A DNA stretch of 64,000 nt from Cafeteria roenbergensis (taxonomy: Eukaryota > Sar > Bigyra > Bicosoecida > Cafeteriaceae). Position 1 is the first letter of the stretch. Each line of letters starts with the position of its first letter. The stretch spans positions 124,001 to 188,000 of the forward strand of contig VLTN01000056.1 in assembly GCA_008330645.1 (NCBI GenBank). The letters run 5' to 3'. The notes beneath the pieces were generated by a model. That model saw only the letters and a program-made list of their open reading frames with translations. It ran no database searches and was not told the DNA's origin. Positions 9,223 through 20,550 of the stretch are shown one piece after another. The position numbers were made by a program, and so were the translations under genes.

Positions 9223-12200
9223 TCACGCGCTGCCGTCCGCCGCGCTGCTGCTCGAGGAGGAGCTTCCCTTCGCGGCGGCCTGCTGCTCTGCGTCGAGCTT
9301 GCCCACGCGGTCATCGGCCCACTTTGCGAGGTCAGACGCGCCCTGCTGGCCCTCACCCGCCGCGCCGCTCTCGTCGCCGTCGTCGGTCTCGTCGCGGCCA
9401 CGCTTGCGGGGGCCGCGCACAGCCGCGATGGCCTCCGTGCCGCCTGGCACCGGGGCGAGGCCCTCGGCGGCCGTTGCCGCGGCGGAGACGGAGCCGTGCC
9501 GCACCACGGCGGGCACCGCGGCAGGGGGCGCCGCCGCCGCCGCCGCCGGGTTGGAGGCCGCCGCGGCAGCAGTCGCAGCAGCGGCGGCAGTGGCAGCCGC
9601 TGAGGAGGAGGAGGAGGAGGAGGACGAGGACGTCCCCGCCTCCGCGGCGAGCGGCGCGCCAGAGGCAGCAGCAGCTGCCGCCGCTGAGCGCACGTTTCGC
9701 GCCAGGACCACGCCCGATTCGGCAGCGCGCTGCGCAGCCTGAGCAGCCGCCAGCGCCACCTCCTCCTCCGCCGCGGCGACGGACGCGGGGAGGGCGCCGC
9801 GCATGAGGGTGCCATGGGTGAGGAGACGCGACGCGAAGGGCGGGAGGTCCTCGGCCACGCGGGAGGGGGGGAGGTCCACGGCGGGCGTGCCGATGAAGCG
9901 CACGCTGAAGGCAGCGCCGGCGGCCAGCGGGACGGCCGTGCCGGCGGCGCCGCGGGGGAGTCCGCGCATGGGGTCGGTTCCCAGGGCGCCGTTGGTGGCC
10001 ACCGCGTGCGGGGAGGGCGCGGGGGCGTCGGCGGGGTCCACGCCGAGGCGGGCGGCGGCGCGGGCGCGGACGGTTTCGGCGGTGGCCGCCGCGATGGCGA
10101 CGACGGCGGGCGAGTCGGGCACCAGCTGCAGGAGGAACCAGTCCTCGGCGCGGGACTGCAGCAGCGCGGCGGCGTCCAGGCGGTAGGCGGCCATTGCCTC
10201 GTCGGCCAGGTCGGCCATGGCCTCTGGGGTGGGGGCGGAGGAGGCCAGGGCGGCGCGGGCGGCGGCGACATCCAGCGCGAGAAGGTGCCGCTCGTAGGCG
10301 GCGCGGGCAGCGGCGCAGGACTCGTCTCCGGCGATGACGCCGAGCTGCTTGGCCGCGTGCTGGGACATGCGGTCGAGGGTGAAGACTGAGTAGGCGCCGG
10401 CGCCGAGCAGGGCGCGACACTCGTCCTCGTAGGCGCGGTCGTCCATGTCGCCCTGCAGCAGCGAGTGCAGGGCCGAGAGGAAGTGCCGGTAGCGCTCTTC
10501 CCCCTGAGCGACGTCGGCAGCGTCCGCCGCCGCGCTGCCCTCGGCGGGGGAGGTTGGAGCAGAGCCCTGCGCAGTCCCGACCGCCGACGAGGCGGAGGAG
10601 GAGGAGGAGGAGGAGGACGACGTAGAGGAGGAGGAGGTTGCCGCCGATCCGGCCGCTGCGGTCGCGTCGGCGTCAGCGGCGGCGGGGGGGATGCCCTTGT
10701 CAAGCACGTGGCCTGCCGTGCGGACGGGGCGCATCGCCAGCTTGCGGGCCAGAGCGAGGCGTTCGCAGATCATCTGGTGGAGGCGGAAGAACACAAAGTC
10801 CGCCGCCGTGCCGATGTAGATGGACCCGGCTGGCGGGGGCACGCCGTCGACGTCGCCTGGGACGTCGGCAGAGGCGCTTTCCGCCGCCGCGGCGGCGGCA
10901 GCAGCAGCTGCAGCGGCCTCCTCCTCCTCCTCGCGCTCCGAGGCCGGGAGACGGGACACCGGAGGCGGGGGCAGGGCCCCACCCTTGCGCATGCGACGCA
11001 CAGACCGCTTCGCGCTGCGGGCCACGCAAACCTCGTCGGCGACGGATGCCGCCATCTCGCCCATGGCCGGGGGCGGGAGCTCGGTGGACAGCGGGCGCAC
11101 GCGGCCACCTGGGGCGGGCTGGGTGGCGGAGCCGGTGGCCACGCCTCCGCCCGCAGCCATGGAGCCGAAGCCGCTGCCGGTGCCGCCGGTGATGCCCGCC
11201 CTGACGCGAACGAGCTCGGGGGCCTCAACCACGCGCAGCTTGGCAGCACTCAGAGCCACAAAGCTCTGGCCGTAGCCGACCAGCCGCACCACGGCCATGA
11301 CCTCAGGGGCGGCGCCCGCAGCGGGGGACTTGCCTCCCGACGAGGACGAGGACGAGGCGGACGAGGCCGAGGGCGAAGACTCGGTTCCGTGCTCGGCCTG
11401 CGCGGCCGCGCGGGCCCTGGCCGGGGCGTCGTCGTCTTCCCTGAGAACTCCGCAGTTGCCCCAGCGGACGGAGGCCACGACGCCGCGGCCGTAGGGGGAG
11501 GTGACGATGTCGCCGACCTTTGGCAGGCCCGCCCCGCGGGGGACGTCGGCGCCGAGCGGGGCGTCCCGCTGGGAGGTGTCCATGCGGAGGAAGCGGGAGC
11601 AGAAGGCGTGCCAGACGGCGGCGGTGCGCACCTTGTCGTGCACGTGGCGCTCCACGCCTCTGGCGATGAGGTCGGCGGCGTCTGCACCGGGGCGGGAGAG
11701 GGGGAGGGTAGCGGTCGGAAACAGATGACGCGGTCACGTAAACGGTGGCACGCGCGGCGGGCGGCATGCGCGGTGGGCGGCATGCGCGGCGGGCGGCATG
11801 GGAGTCGACTCACCCCTGAACACGCCCACGTCCTCGTAGCGCATGTGCAGCGTTGGCTCGATGATGGCGCGGCCGTCGGCCGTGTAGCGCACGGCGCCCG
11901 TGGCACCCTTGCCGATGTCGCTGCGCGGAACAGACGAAGGGCGGGGGGGAGTGGCGGGCGGCGGTGGCGGCGAGGCCGGGGCGATGGAGGTCTGGTGGAC
12001 GCGGCGCGCGGTGGTAGGCGCCGCAGGGCTGGGCGGCGCGCCGGCGGGGAGCGAGGGAGGGAAGGAGGGGAGCAAGGGGCGGCGCGCCGGCGGGGAGCGA
12101 GCGAGAGAGCGAGGGAGGGAGGCTGCTGCGGCAACCGAGCCCGCAGGGCGTGCGCGCCACGGGGGCGCAGCTAGCGCGGGGCGGCGCCGCTCACCTGGGG

Positions 12201-14856
12201 GGCTTTCCCACCGCGACGGCGGCGTCGTCCTCCTCCATGGGCTCGCCGCGCATGGCGCGCTCCTGGCGCTTGCGCCAGACGGTCACCTCCGTCTCTGCTG
12301 CGGCGACGAGCTGCCGCATCTCCTGGACGAGGCTCTTGGCCGCGATGGCGCGCTTGTCGTGCTGGCGGAAGTAGAAGGAGCGGTGGTCGAGGCTGCGGTA
12401 GTAGTTGTCGGCCATGACGCCGCGCCAGCGCTCGTTGTGCACGCGGCGTGCCTGCTTCCACTCCACGTCCTTCTGCATGAGGCGGCGCAGGATGACGGGG
12501 ACGGCGCCCCCTGGGTTCTTCCGCAGGAGCTCAAGCATCTCCTCGCCGCGCTCGCCGTACACCCGCGCGATTGCCTTGAGGTGGATGACGCCGAGGGCGC
12601 GGCGGTCGAGCCTGAACTGCCACTGGAAGCCCTTGGCAGCGCGCAGCGTGTGGATCTCCTGAGCCAGGGGCTGGAGGATGCGGATGGCGGAGGCGTTGGT
12701 GTCGATGACCATGTCGACCTCGTACCGCTCGTCCTCGCAGCGGAAGAGGGCGTCCTCGTATATGTTTCGGCGCATGTGCTTGAAGGAGTAGTCCTCGGAG
12801 CCGGTCTGGATGGACACCCAGCGGTCGTTGAGCACGGCCTGCTCCCAGGGGGCGCGCTCCGAGCAGCGCAGCTGGGGGTAGCCGTCGGGGAGGGAGCGGT
12901 AGGAGGGCGTGCAGCGGCGGCAGCCGCGGAAGTCGAGGTCCGCGACCGGGAGCGTGTGGTAGGCGTCGGTGGCGGTCACCTCAGAGGCGCCCTTGGACAC
13001 CATGAGGCTCTTGAGCTCGTCCTGCAGCTGCATGGGCAGCAGGGGCTCGGTCAGCTGGAGGAGCTCGCCCCTGGAGAGGATGCCTCTGGCGCTGAGGTCG
13101 AGCGTCTTGAGAAACTCCACCCAGAGCTCCCGCGCGCCGAGGGCCACCTTGACGCGCTGGAAGAAGACCTGCTCCGACTCGGAGATCTGCGGGTGCACGC
13201 GCGCGGCGGCCCCGCGGGCGGCTGCGGCCACGGCCGCGCCGCGCTCCGAGCGGCCGGGCCCGAAGCCGAGGGCGGCTCGGTGCATGTGGCTCTGGTAGAG
13301 GCGCTCGTCAGCGTGCGCGCGCGACCCCGCGTGCGTGGCGTACTCCTGGGACGCGGCGTACTGGACGTGCATGCCCATCTGGGCGGCCCGCTCGGCCTCG
13401 GCCCGAGCGCCGGCCTGGCTGCGGGCGTACTGGTGCTGCGCCGCGATCTGCTGCAGGCGCTCCTGCGCAACGTCCTGGACGGTGTCGGGCAGGAAGAAGC
13501 GGAAGTCGTTGAGGAGGTCGGGGTGGTCCTGGAAGAGGGCGGCCACGCTGGAGAGCACGTCGGAGATTACCTGCTGCTGGTCCACGGCGGCAGCGGCCGA
13601 CTTTTGGTACGTGTGCAGAATCTCAAGGAAGCGCTTGTAGACGTCGGGCTCGGTGCGGACGAAGCGCTCCTTGATTTTGGTCACATAGCGGATGGCGTGG
13701 TCGAACTCGGGGGGCTTGCCCTCCTGGCGGACCTCGCCGACGGGGCGGCGCGTGGGCGGCGCCGGGAGCATCACCTGGCTGGCCGGCTGCGGCACGCCGG
13801 GGTGCCCGATGGGACCCATGGGAATTCCGGGGCCCGAAGCCACGACACCGGAGCCGTCGCTCGTGTACTCGTCCGTGGCGTCGATGCGGTAGCCGGGCGG
13901 CAAAAACCGATTGAACTTGAGGATCAGGTCCTTCTTGCCGCGGAAGAGCTGGGACACCTGCTGGATCACCCCGGGCGTCTTCAGCCTGCAGAGGCACGGC
14001 GCGGCGGGGCGGTCCGCACGGGGAGGGCTACACGCTTGGCGGCGGGACGGGAAGGAGCGCGGGCGGAAAGAGCGGCCGGGACGACAACGGAGCAGCGCAC
14101 GCGCGCGGCTTGCGCCAACGAGCCGGCCGGCCGCCGATGCCGCCCAGGGGCGGCCTGCCGCGCGAGCGCCCGCACGCCACTGCCAGGGCGGAGCGCACCG
14201 GGCAGCTGCAGGCAGCGCGCGGAGCAGGCGCCCGCGCTGCTCACGTCTGGGCTTTGAAGTTTTTCATGATCTCGAGGAACTGGTTGTACACCGCGTCGTC
14301 ATCTGCGAACTCGCGCTTGACCTGCGGAGCCCGGCGAGAGAGGCGGCCAGGGGGGCACGAGAGCGCCAGGCGTGGCTGCTGGGCGGCAGGGCGCTGGGGC
14401 GCGCGGGGCCTGGGGCGGGCGCGGGGAGGGCCGCGGCCCGCAGGAAAGGGCGCAGGCGCTGCAACAGCCGAGCGGCCGAATGGCAATCGTCCAGCGGCTC
14501 GGTGCGTGGCGCGGGCCGCCGCCCATGCGCTCGCCCGGGGCCGCCTGTTCCCCGCGTCCCGCCGCGCCGGCACTGCGCAGGACGCGCGCTGCCCGCCGCT
14601 CGCGCAAGATCCGGCTGGCGGGGCCGGGGGGCGCCGGCGGAGGCAGTGACCTGACCTCTTCGAGATAGCTGAGCGCGTCATCCACGTTCAAGTTCCCGCC
14701 TCCAGCAGGAGCCATGGGCTGCTGGGCAACGCCTGGGTGCTGCATGCCAGCGGCCTGCGGCGGCATGCCGGCGTGTCCCTGCGGCTGCATGACGAAGACG
14801 CCGTGGCCGGGCGCCATTTGGTGCATCGGGGCGTAATGCCCCGGCTGGTACTGCAT
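9223..14856 (-). CDS. SIN3: Transcriptional corepressor SIN3
   Basis: SIN3 is the scaffold of histone deacetylase corepressor complexes in the nucleus. Five exons are read: 14856-14656, 14321-14245, 13985-12195, 11920-11814 and 11681-9223, giving about 1,544 residues. PAH1 spans exons 1-3 (LNVDDALSYLEE, then VKREFADDDAVYNQFLEIM, then TPGVIQQVSQLFRG). PAH2 is FDHAIRYVTKIKERF onward and a PAH3-like region follows ISESEQVFFQRVK. The HDAC-interaction domain shows CTPSYRSLPDGYP, RWVSIQTGSEDYSF and YEDALFRCEDERYEVDMVID. The C-terminal Sin3 domain is FVFFRLHQMICERL, then RYRHFLSALHSLLQGDMDD and SVFTLDRMSQHAAKQL. Exon 5 also has long Ser, Glu and Ala runs, and the last 250 residues are low complexity. 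The exon 4/5 junction is the least certain. Confidence 0.93.
11752..11799. repeat. Three tandem 16-base units in a SIN3 intron
   Basis: Three copies of gcgcggcgggcggcat lie head to tail inside the intron between SIN3 exons 4 and 5; the middle copy differs by one base. Confidence 0.85.
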
Positions 14857-16218
14857 GGCTGCCGACGCGCCTCAGTCTCAGGCTAGCGGGTGCGGCTCGG
14901 GCAGGCAGGCGAGTGGCCGCTGGCCCCGGACCTGCTCGCTGCGAGTGTCTGTCGGGAGGCGCAAAAACGACGTCGAGGAAACGCAGCTGGGCAGAGCGAC
15001 AAGCGACCCGCGCAGCCCGCGACGCAACCGCTGCAGCCACGCCAGCTCGGCCGCCTGGCCAGGGGCTGCCGTGGCCGGGGGCAACGTGGCTTGGGGCCAC
15101 GGCTTCGGCTGTGCGGCGCGCCGGCGATGTCGCGGGCGCGCAAGGTGCGGGTCCCCGCGCGCCCAACAGGGTTGCGCTGCCCTCGAGCGGCGCCGCCAGC
15201 ACGGCTGCCGCCCAACCCTGACAGTTGCGGCCCTGATGGGGGGATAACACTACCCACTCTTGCGCCTGCTGGCGCCTCAGTTGGGGCGGGGGATCAAGCT
15301 GGCCGCGTGGCGTCGCCATCGCAACGGCCCAAGAGCGAAACGACTGTTCGACGACGAACGCTGCTGTGCTCCCAGCGGTGCAGCTTGCCTGACCGGCCCG
15401 TGGTGCGCCGATGCACCGTGTCTGTCGAGGCTGTAGCGGGTCGGTGGCGCGGGGGGGTGAGGAGGCTTGGCGGGCCCGCCGCTTCCCAGGCTTGGGGCCA
15501 AGCGTTTGACTCGCGAGCCGCCGCATTGTGCTGATCTCCTGCGTCTTGAAGCCGACGGGCATGCACCCCGCACGAGCCTTTTGTAGGGAGGCATGTCGCG
15601 CGTTGCAGCGAGTGCGCTTCGCTCCGCCTGCTGCCGCGGAGCAGACAAGCGCTGTTTTTCCCACACGCTCCGACAAGCCGGCGGCTCGTGCGCCCGTCCG
15701 TCGGTCGAACACAAGGCACCGTAGGAGCACACCGGCCCAGACCCGCAGGGCTTGCGAGCCGCCGTTCGCGCTTGCGGGCCAGTCGGCTGCTCGCCCAGCC
15801 CAAGCGACACTTGCTGTCGCGCGTCCACGCCGGCTTGACTGCTCGCTGTCTGCGGGTGCAACCGACGTGCCGGTCGCTGGCAGCGTGCTGCACAGGAGCA
15901 GCAAGCCGGGCGGCCTCGTGGCCAAGGGCCGCGCTTTCCGAGCCGGCGCCATGGGGCGCGGGCGCTCGCGACCGCAGCCAACGCCCGGGCGTTCGCTCGC
16001 CGTCGTCGGGCAACGCTCTGCCGACGAGTCTCACAGCCGGTGCGGGTCCCAGCCGCGCACAGGCTGCGCTGCAGGCCGAGCGGGGCGCCCAGAACAGCCC
16101 GACCCACAGCTAGGGCCTTCCCCCGGCTGACGGAGGGGTCCGAGCTCCTAGGAGCTCCAGGACCGGCTGCAAGGTCAGCCGAACATCGTCGACGCGTGGC
16201 GCTTGCCAGACAGCAGCG
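14857..16218. promoter_or_regulatory. Long divergent spacer between SIN3 and the EF-hand gene
   Basis: This 1,362-base region separates two divergent start codons and should hold both promoters and 5' leaders. Several open frames cross it on both strands (for example 14678-15952 and 15277-16608, minus), but none gives a recognisable domain and they overlap real exons in wrong frames. A short non-coding RNA gene or an extra 5' exon of either neighbour cannot be excluded. Confidence 0.45.
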
Positions 16219-16878
16219 ATGAGGCCTGGGGCAAGGCTGGTGGCGGGCGTCTTCGCCACTGCGGCGCTGTTTGCGCTGACCCAGGGCACCGTGGCAAAGG
16301 ACACGCCGGGCGCGGAGGCAGAAGCCAGCAGCGACGTGGAGGGCCGCGTGGACTTCTACCGCCACGTTGACAGCGACCGGGACGGCTTCGTGGAGCGCGA
16401 CGAGGTGGTCAACGTGAGCGAATCCGTGCCCATTTTGCATGGCCGCGACCACTCTGAGCGTTGCGCATGCGTGCGGGGCTGCATTGCCCTTGCGCGAGCG
16501 CGTCTCGTTTCCGCAAGCCGAAGGTGCGACCGCCTCGCACCGACCGCGCTTGCCTGCCCCGCCTCCCCCCCCCTCAACGCCCTCGCCGCCGCTTTTGACC
16601 ACAGTCAATCAACCGGATGCAAGTTCTCAAGCGCATGCTGCGCACCAAGGACCGGCACCAGCTTGCCGACGACCTGCTCCGCGGCGTGAGCGAGGCTGCA
16701 CGGCCTCTCGAGGAGGCACCCACCGGCTCTCCCGGTGACGAAACCCAGCGCCCAGGCACGCACAGCAGCTCTGATGCGAGTGCCGATGCTGACCCGTCTG
16801 CCGCGTCCGGCGCTGCGGGTTCGGCGGTGGGCGGTGGCGCGCCGGGCAGGCACGGCCCACCGCGGGCTCACAACCGCA

Positions 16879-16912
<34 letters not shown>

Positions 16913-19196
16913 CGACGACGAAGCTTCGCCCGAGGCGCTCTCGTCCGCCTTCCGCACGCGTATGGACGACCTGCGCCGCCCGCTCGACGTCTACAGGTGG
17001 GCTCGCTTCGCCCTGCGCCTCCCCGCCGTGGCCCCTGCCCTTCGCAACGGCGGTGTGACCGGGGCGCACTTCGACGAGCTCGTTGCGCCCAAAGCCAGGG
17101 CCCTGTGGCTGGCGTCGGGCCTGCCCGAGCCAGCTTCCCTCTCAGGCAAGCACAAGCAGCAGCGCGGCAGCAGCAGCAAGGGCCTATCGGCCTGGGAGCG
17201 GGCTCGCCTCAGCGCCCTGTCAACGGAGGCGGAGGAGCTGCGGGACGCAATGCGGCTCCGGCTCATCGGCGTGGGGGCGGCGCCGCGCCAGCCGGCGCGG
17301 CTGTCGGCCCAGCAGCTGGACCGGGCAGCGGCTTCCGATGTGCTCCGTTCGCAGCTCGAAACGGGATCAGGCAGCGGCGTCGTGGCCGCCCTGCTCAGCG
17401 CCGAGGGCGAGGCCCACGCTCTTGTGAGCGTGAAGTGGGAGGTGCCTCCCGCCGCTGGCTCGGGCGAAACCGTGTTCCCCGCCCACAGCGTCCTGGTCGA
17501 GCGACGTACGATCGCTCCGGTTCCCGCGGCGGGGGCGCGCGTGCAAGACCTGACCCCTGCCGAGGTACGGAGCCAGCGTGAGAGCGGGGAGGCCCTCGTG
17601 GGGCCCTGGGAGACGGCCTGGTTCGGCGACGTGGTGGAGGGCTCAGCGCCGCCGCTGGGGCGGTGGCGGAGCAAGGCTGACGCGGTCGCGGCGGCGCGGG
17701 CAGCGGTGGTGGACGCGGCCACGGCCGACGTGTCCTGGGCTGTGGCCGACGACGCCGACGACGACGCGGGCACGGTGATCCGCACGGAGCTGCGCCCGGG
17801 TCGCGGCGGCTCGGTGGTGGACACAGTGGTAGGCGACGGCCCGGTTTGGCTGGAGTACAGCGTGACCCGCTGGTCCTACCGAGGGGGCTCCAACGCCTCG
17901 GTGTCGCTCCCCCTGCTGGTCCTGCCCCGCCGCATGGAGGCCGGGGAGGGGGCGCGCCTGCTCAAGGCGGCTGCGGAGGCGCGGCGCACGCGGCGGGACC
18001 GGGCGGCGAGCGCTGCAGCGGAGGAGCAGTCGCGCCCCCGCAGCGCTGGACAGCATCGCCGCGACGACGACCGCGACGACGACCACGACGACGACCACGG
18101 CGACGAAGGCCATGTTAGCCAAAGTGGGCACAAAAACCACCACCACCGCGGCGGCTCGAGGAGCGACGACGGCGGCGATGCTGACGACGAAGCCAAGGAG
18201 GAGGAGGAGGAGGAGGAGGAGGAGGGCGACGGATCGCGCCGCTCTCGGGACAGGGGAGGGTCCGACCGCCGTTCGGGGCGCCGGGTCGAAGGCAAGACGG
18301 CAGGCAGAGGCTCTGCCGAGGGCTCGTCCCCACACAAGGACGGCACGAAGCGCGGCGGCGACGCCCGCAGAGCCGACGGCGGCAAGCGCAGGCTCGACAC
18401 GCCACGCCAGGGCAAGCGGCGAAACGATCGGCCGAAGGGGGGCGGCGAGGAGCGAGGCCCGGCCAGTCGGCTGAAGGACGCAGGAACCAAGAAGGGGGCC
18501 TCCAAGGGCAAGGGCGGCGGCGACCGCTCGCGGGGCAAGGATCAGGGCCACGGCGGCTCTCACGGCGGCTCGCAGAAGCACAGCGCCGGAGCGAACGAGG
18601 GCGGCCGAGGAGGTGCCCAGCGCCAGGACAAGCCGGTCAGCGAGTTCAAGCTGCCCAAGCTGCCCAAGGCGTCTGGCAAGCCCAACGCATCGGCCGATCG
18701 CCAGGACGGCCCCGCCGACCACGCTCCCCGGGACGGCGCTGCGGCCAAGCCCAACGAGGCGCGCCGCAGCGAGGGCACCGGCTCGCTGCCCAACGACCGA
18801 GTCGCCAACGAGGAGGCCGAGCGCTTTGCTGAGCGCCCGGAGACCAGCACGCTGCAGCGTGCTCGCAACGGGCGAAGGTCCTTGGTTGCTTTCGTGGAGG
18901 CCATCATCGAGGACGTGCTCGAGGTTCTGCTGCTGATCATCGCAATCGGGTGCGTCGTGGCCATTGCGCTCGCGGTCACGCCCTGGACCCCGTTCGGCAG
19001 CAGCTGCGACCGCAACCGCCCCAAGTACACCTCGGACACCTTCCGGGTCGCGCGCAAGCTCATCAGCAACCCTCGCGAGGCCATCAAGTACAACCTGCAG
19101 TCCGGCACGGTGCTCGCAAGCAGCGCCCCGCAGTCTCAGGCGGCGGCGCTCTCGAAGCACAGCCGCCGCCCCTCGACCACTGCCAAGAAGCCGTGA
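16219..19196 (+). CDS. Secretory-pathway EF-hand protein with SAM-like region and one membrane segment
   Basis: Two exons, 16219-16413 and 16605-19196, join in phase 0 (donor GTGAGC, acceptor CCACAG) to give 928 residues. Residues 1-26 look like a signal peptide. Residues 51-62 (DSDRDGFVERDE) form a canonical EF-hand loop with acidic residues at 1, 3, 5 and 12 and Gly at 6. A run of 13 Asp follows near residue 160. Residues about 193-250 (VYRWARFALRLP... through GVTGAHFDELV) resemble a SAM domain. A middle domain with many Trp residues, a long charged His/Asp/Glu/Lys-rich stretch, and a single hydrophobic segment at about 838-858 (VLLLIIAIGCVVAIALAV) precede a basic tail. The order signal peptide, EF-hand, SAM-like, membrane recalls STIM, but the distance to the membrane is far greater. 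Function is not established. Confidence 0.8.
16881..16919 (+). repeat. GAT/GAC codon tract encoding 13 Asp
   Basis: Alternating GAT and GAC codons followed by a pure GAC run lie inside the EF-hand gene. It encodes an uninterrupted acidic tract in a probably lumenal region and could bind calcium at low affinity. The triplet structure makes length variation likely. Confidence 0.85.
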
Positions 19197-19341
19197 GGCA
19201 CGCTCAGGGATCGCGCGCTGCGCGGGCTGCCGGCATTGTTGCTGCGAGTGACCCATTGATTGCAAAAATGTTGTGGCCGGCCCAAACAAGCAATTTCTGC
19301 GACGCTTGCGACTGCGCACTGCCCGCACTCTTCTGCCCGCA

Positions 19342-20319
19342 ATGGCTGCAGCCTCCGACTCGCCCAAGGGCCACCTTGGCCCTGCGGATTCGCCTGTGTG
19401 CGGCGTGGCGTCGGAGCGCGGCCACTTCCACTGCTACGCAGGCGGCAGGCCGCTCGAGTCCGCGCTCGGGCTGCCCAACACGCCCCTGCTCGGAATCTAC
19501 GGCCCTTCCTACTGGCCGTCCCTCCCCTTCGTGCTAATCACAGTGCCCTACGAGGCGATGGCAGGCGCGCTCCCCGCCGGCGTTTGCGCGCAGCTCGAGG
19601 GCGTCGCCTCCGACCGCGTGGATGCCTGCGTCGCTTGCTTCGCGCACGTGCCCGAGGCGCCGTCCCAGAAGCTGGTCTCCTCGGCAACCAACGAAGTCAA
19701 CGTGATGCTGCACTACTGGCGGCTTCAGGCTGTGGCCGCCGAGTGGGGCTCGCGGGAGGTCCGGGCGGACTTGGTGGTGGCGGCTGACTGCGCGTCCGGG
19801 GCGGCCCCACTGTACTTGGACCACTCCGACGGCGGGCTGCCCCTGGGGAGCTCACTCGCGGCGCCCCGGTCGGTCGTGGTGCACGGCGGGGGCGGCATCG
19901 CGGTGTCGCCCAACAACTGCCAGTTCTCGCTCACCGCCGCGGCCGGCGCCTGCGCCTCGTTCGTCGTCTGCGCGCGCTGCCCGGCCGCATCAGTTGGAGC
20001 AGCCGGCCCGGCCGTCCCGGAGCCGGCGCAGTGGCGCGCCAGGCCCGGGGCAAGCAGCGGCGGCAGGCGCAGCGGCGAGCGAGCAGTTGTCATGGTCACG
20101 GTGCTCCCCCGCGACGAGGGGGCCGAGGCCGCGGCTCGGGCGGCCGTGGCTGCGGTCCCTCAGCGGGCAGACGCTGTTCTTCGCACCCTGGCGGCCAGCT
20201 GCGGCCGGGGGGCCGCCTGCGCGGCGCTGCTGCGCGCCGTTGCGGACCACGTAGCCTGGGCTGCCTCTGCCTCCCCGGCAGCCCCGGCCGCCGCCGCCGC
20301 CGGCCCGCCGGCTCTCTAA
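19342..20319 (+). CDS. Unrecognised protein, 325 residues
   Basis: A single open frame from the ATG at 19342 encodes a protein I do not recognise. The first 210 residues have balanced composition and look folded (for example LLGIYGPSYWPSLPFVLITVP and NEVNVMLHYWRLQAVAAEW), with several cysteines. The end is Ala-rich. No signal peptide or membrane segment is obvious. It starts 146 bases after the EF-hand gene's stop on the same strand. The frame is the only sensible one here, so the gene is probably real, but no function can be given. Confidence 0.6.
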   Translation: MAAASDSPKGHLGPADSPVCGVASERGHFHCYAGGRPLESALGLPNTPLLGIYGPSYWPSLPFVLITVPYEAMAGALPAGVCAQLEGVASDRVDACVACFAHVPEAPSQKLVSSATNEVNVMLHYWRLQAVAAEWGSREVRADLVVAADCASGAAPLYLDHSDGGLPLGSSLAAPRSVVVHGGGGIAVSPNNCQFSLTAAAGACASFVVCARCPAASVGAAGPAVPEPAQWRARPGASSGGRRSGERAVVMVTVLPRDEGAEAAARAAVAAVPQRADAVLRTLAASCGRGAACAALLRAVADHVAWAASASPAAPAAAAAGPPAL

Positions 20320-20550
20320 GCAGGGCGGCGCTGCCAGCCGCGCCGCGGGCCCGCTTCGGCTCGGAGCGGGCGCCGCGCCCGTGAGCGGCCGGGGCGGGAC
20401 CGCGGGAATCGCCCCGTCGGCAGAGCCGGCAGCCGTGGAGACGCGTTGTGACCCTGACGGCAGTGCCACGTGACTCACGACGAAGCGTCCTCGGTCCCAG
20501 CGGAGGTCACACCAGCGAGCGAAAACTCCCCTCGAACCCCACCGCGGCGC

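Noticed and set aside
14678-16608. Long minus-strand frames between SIN3 and the EF-hand gene
   Set aside because: They overlap SIN3 exon 1 and EF-hand exon 1 in wrong frames and show no recognisable segment.
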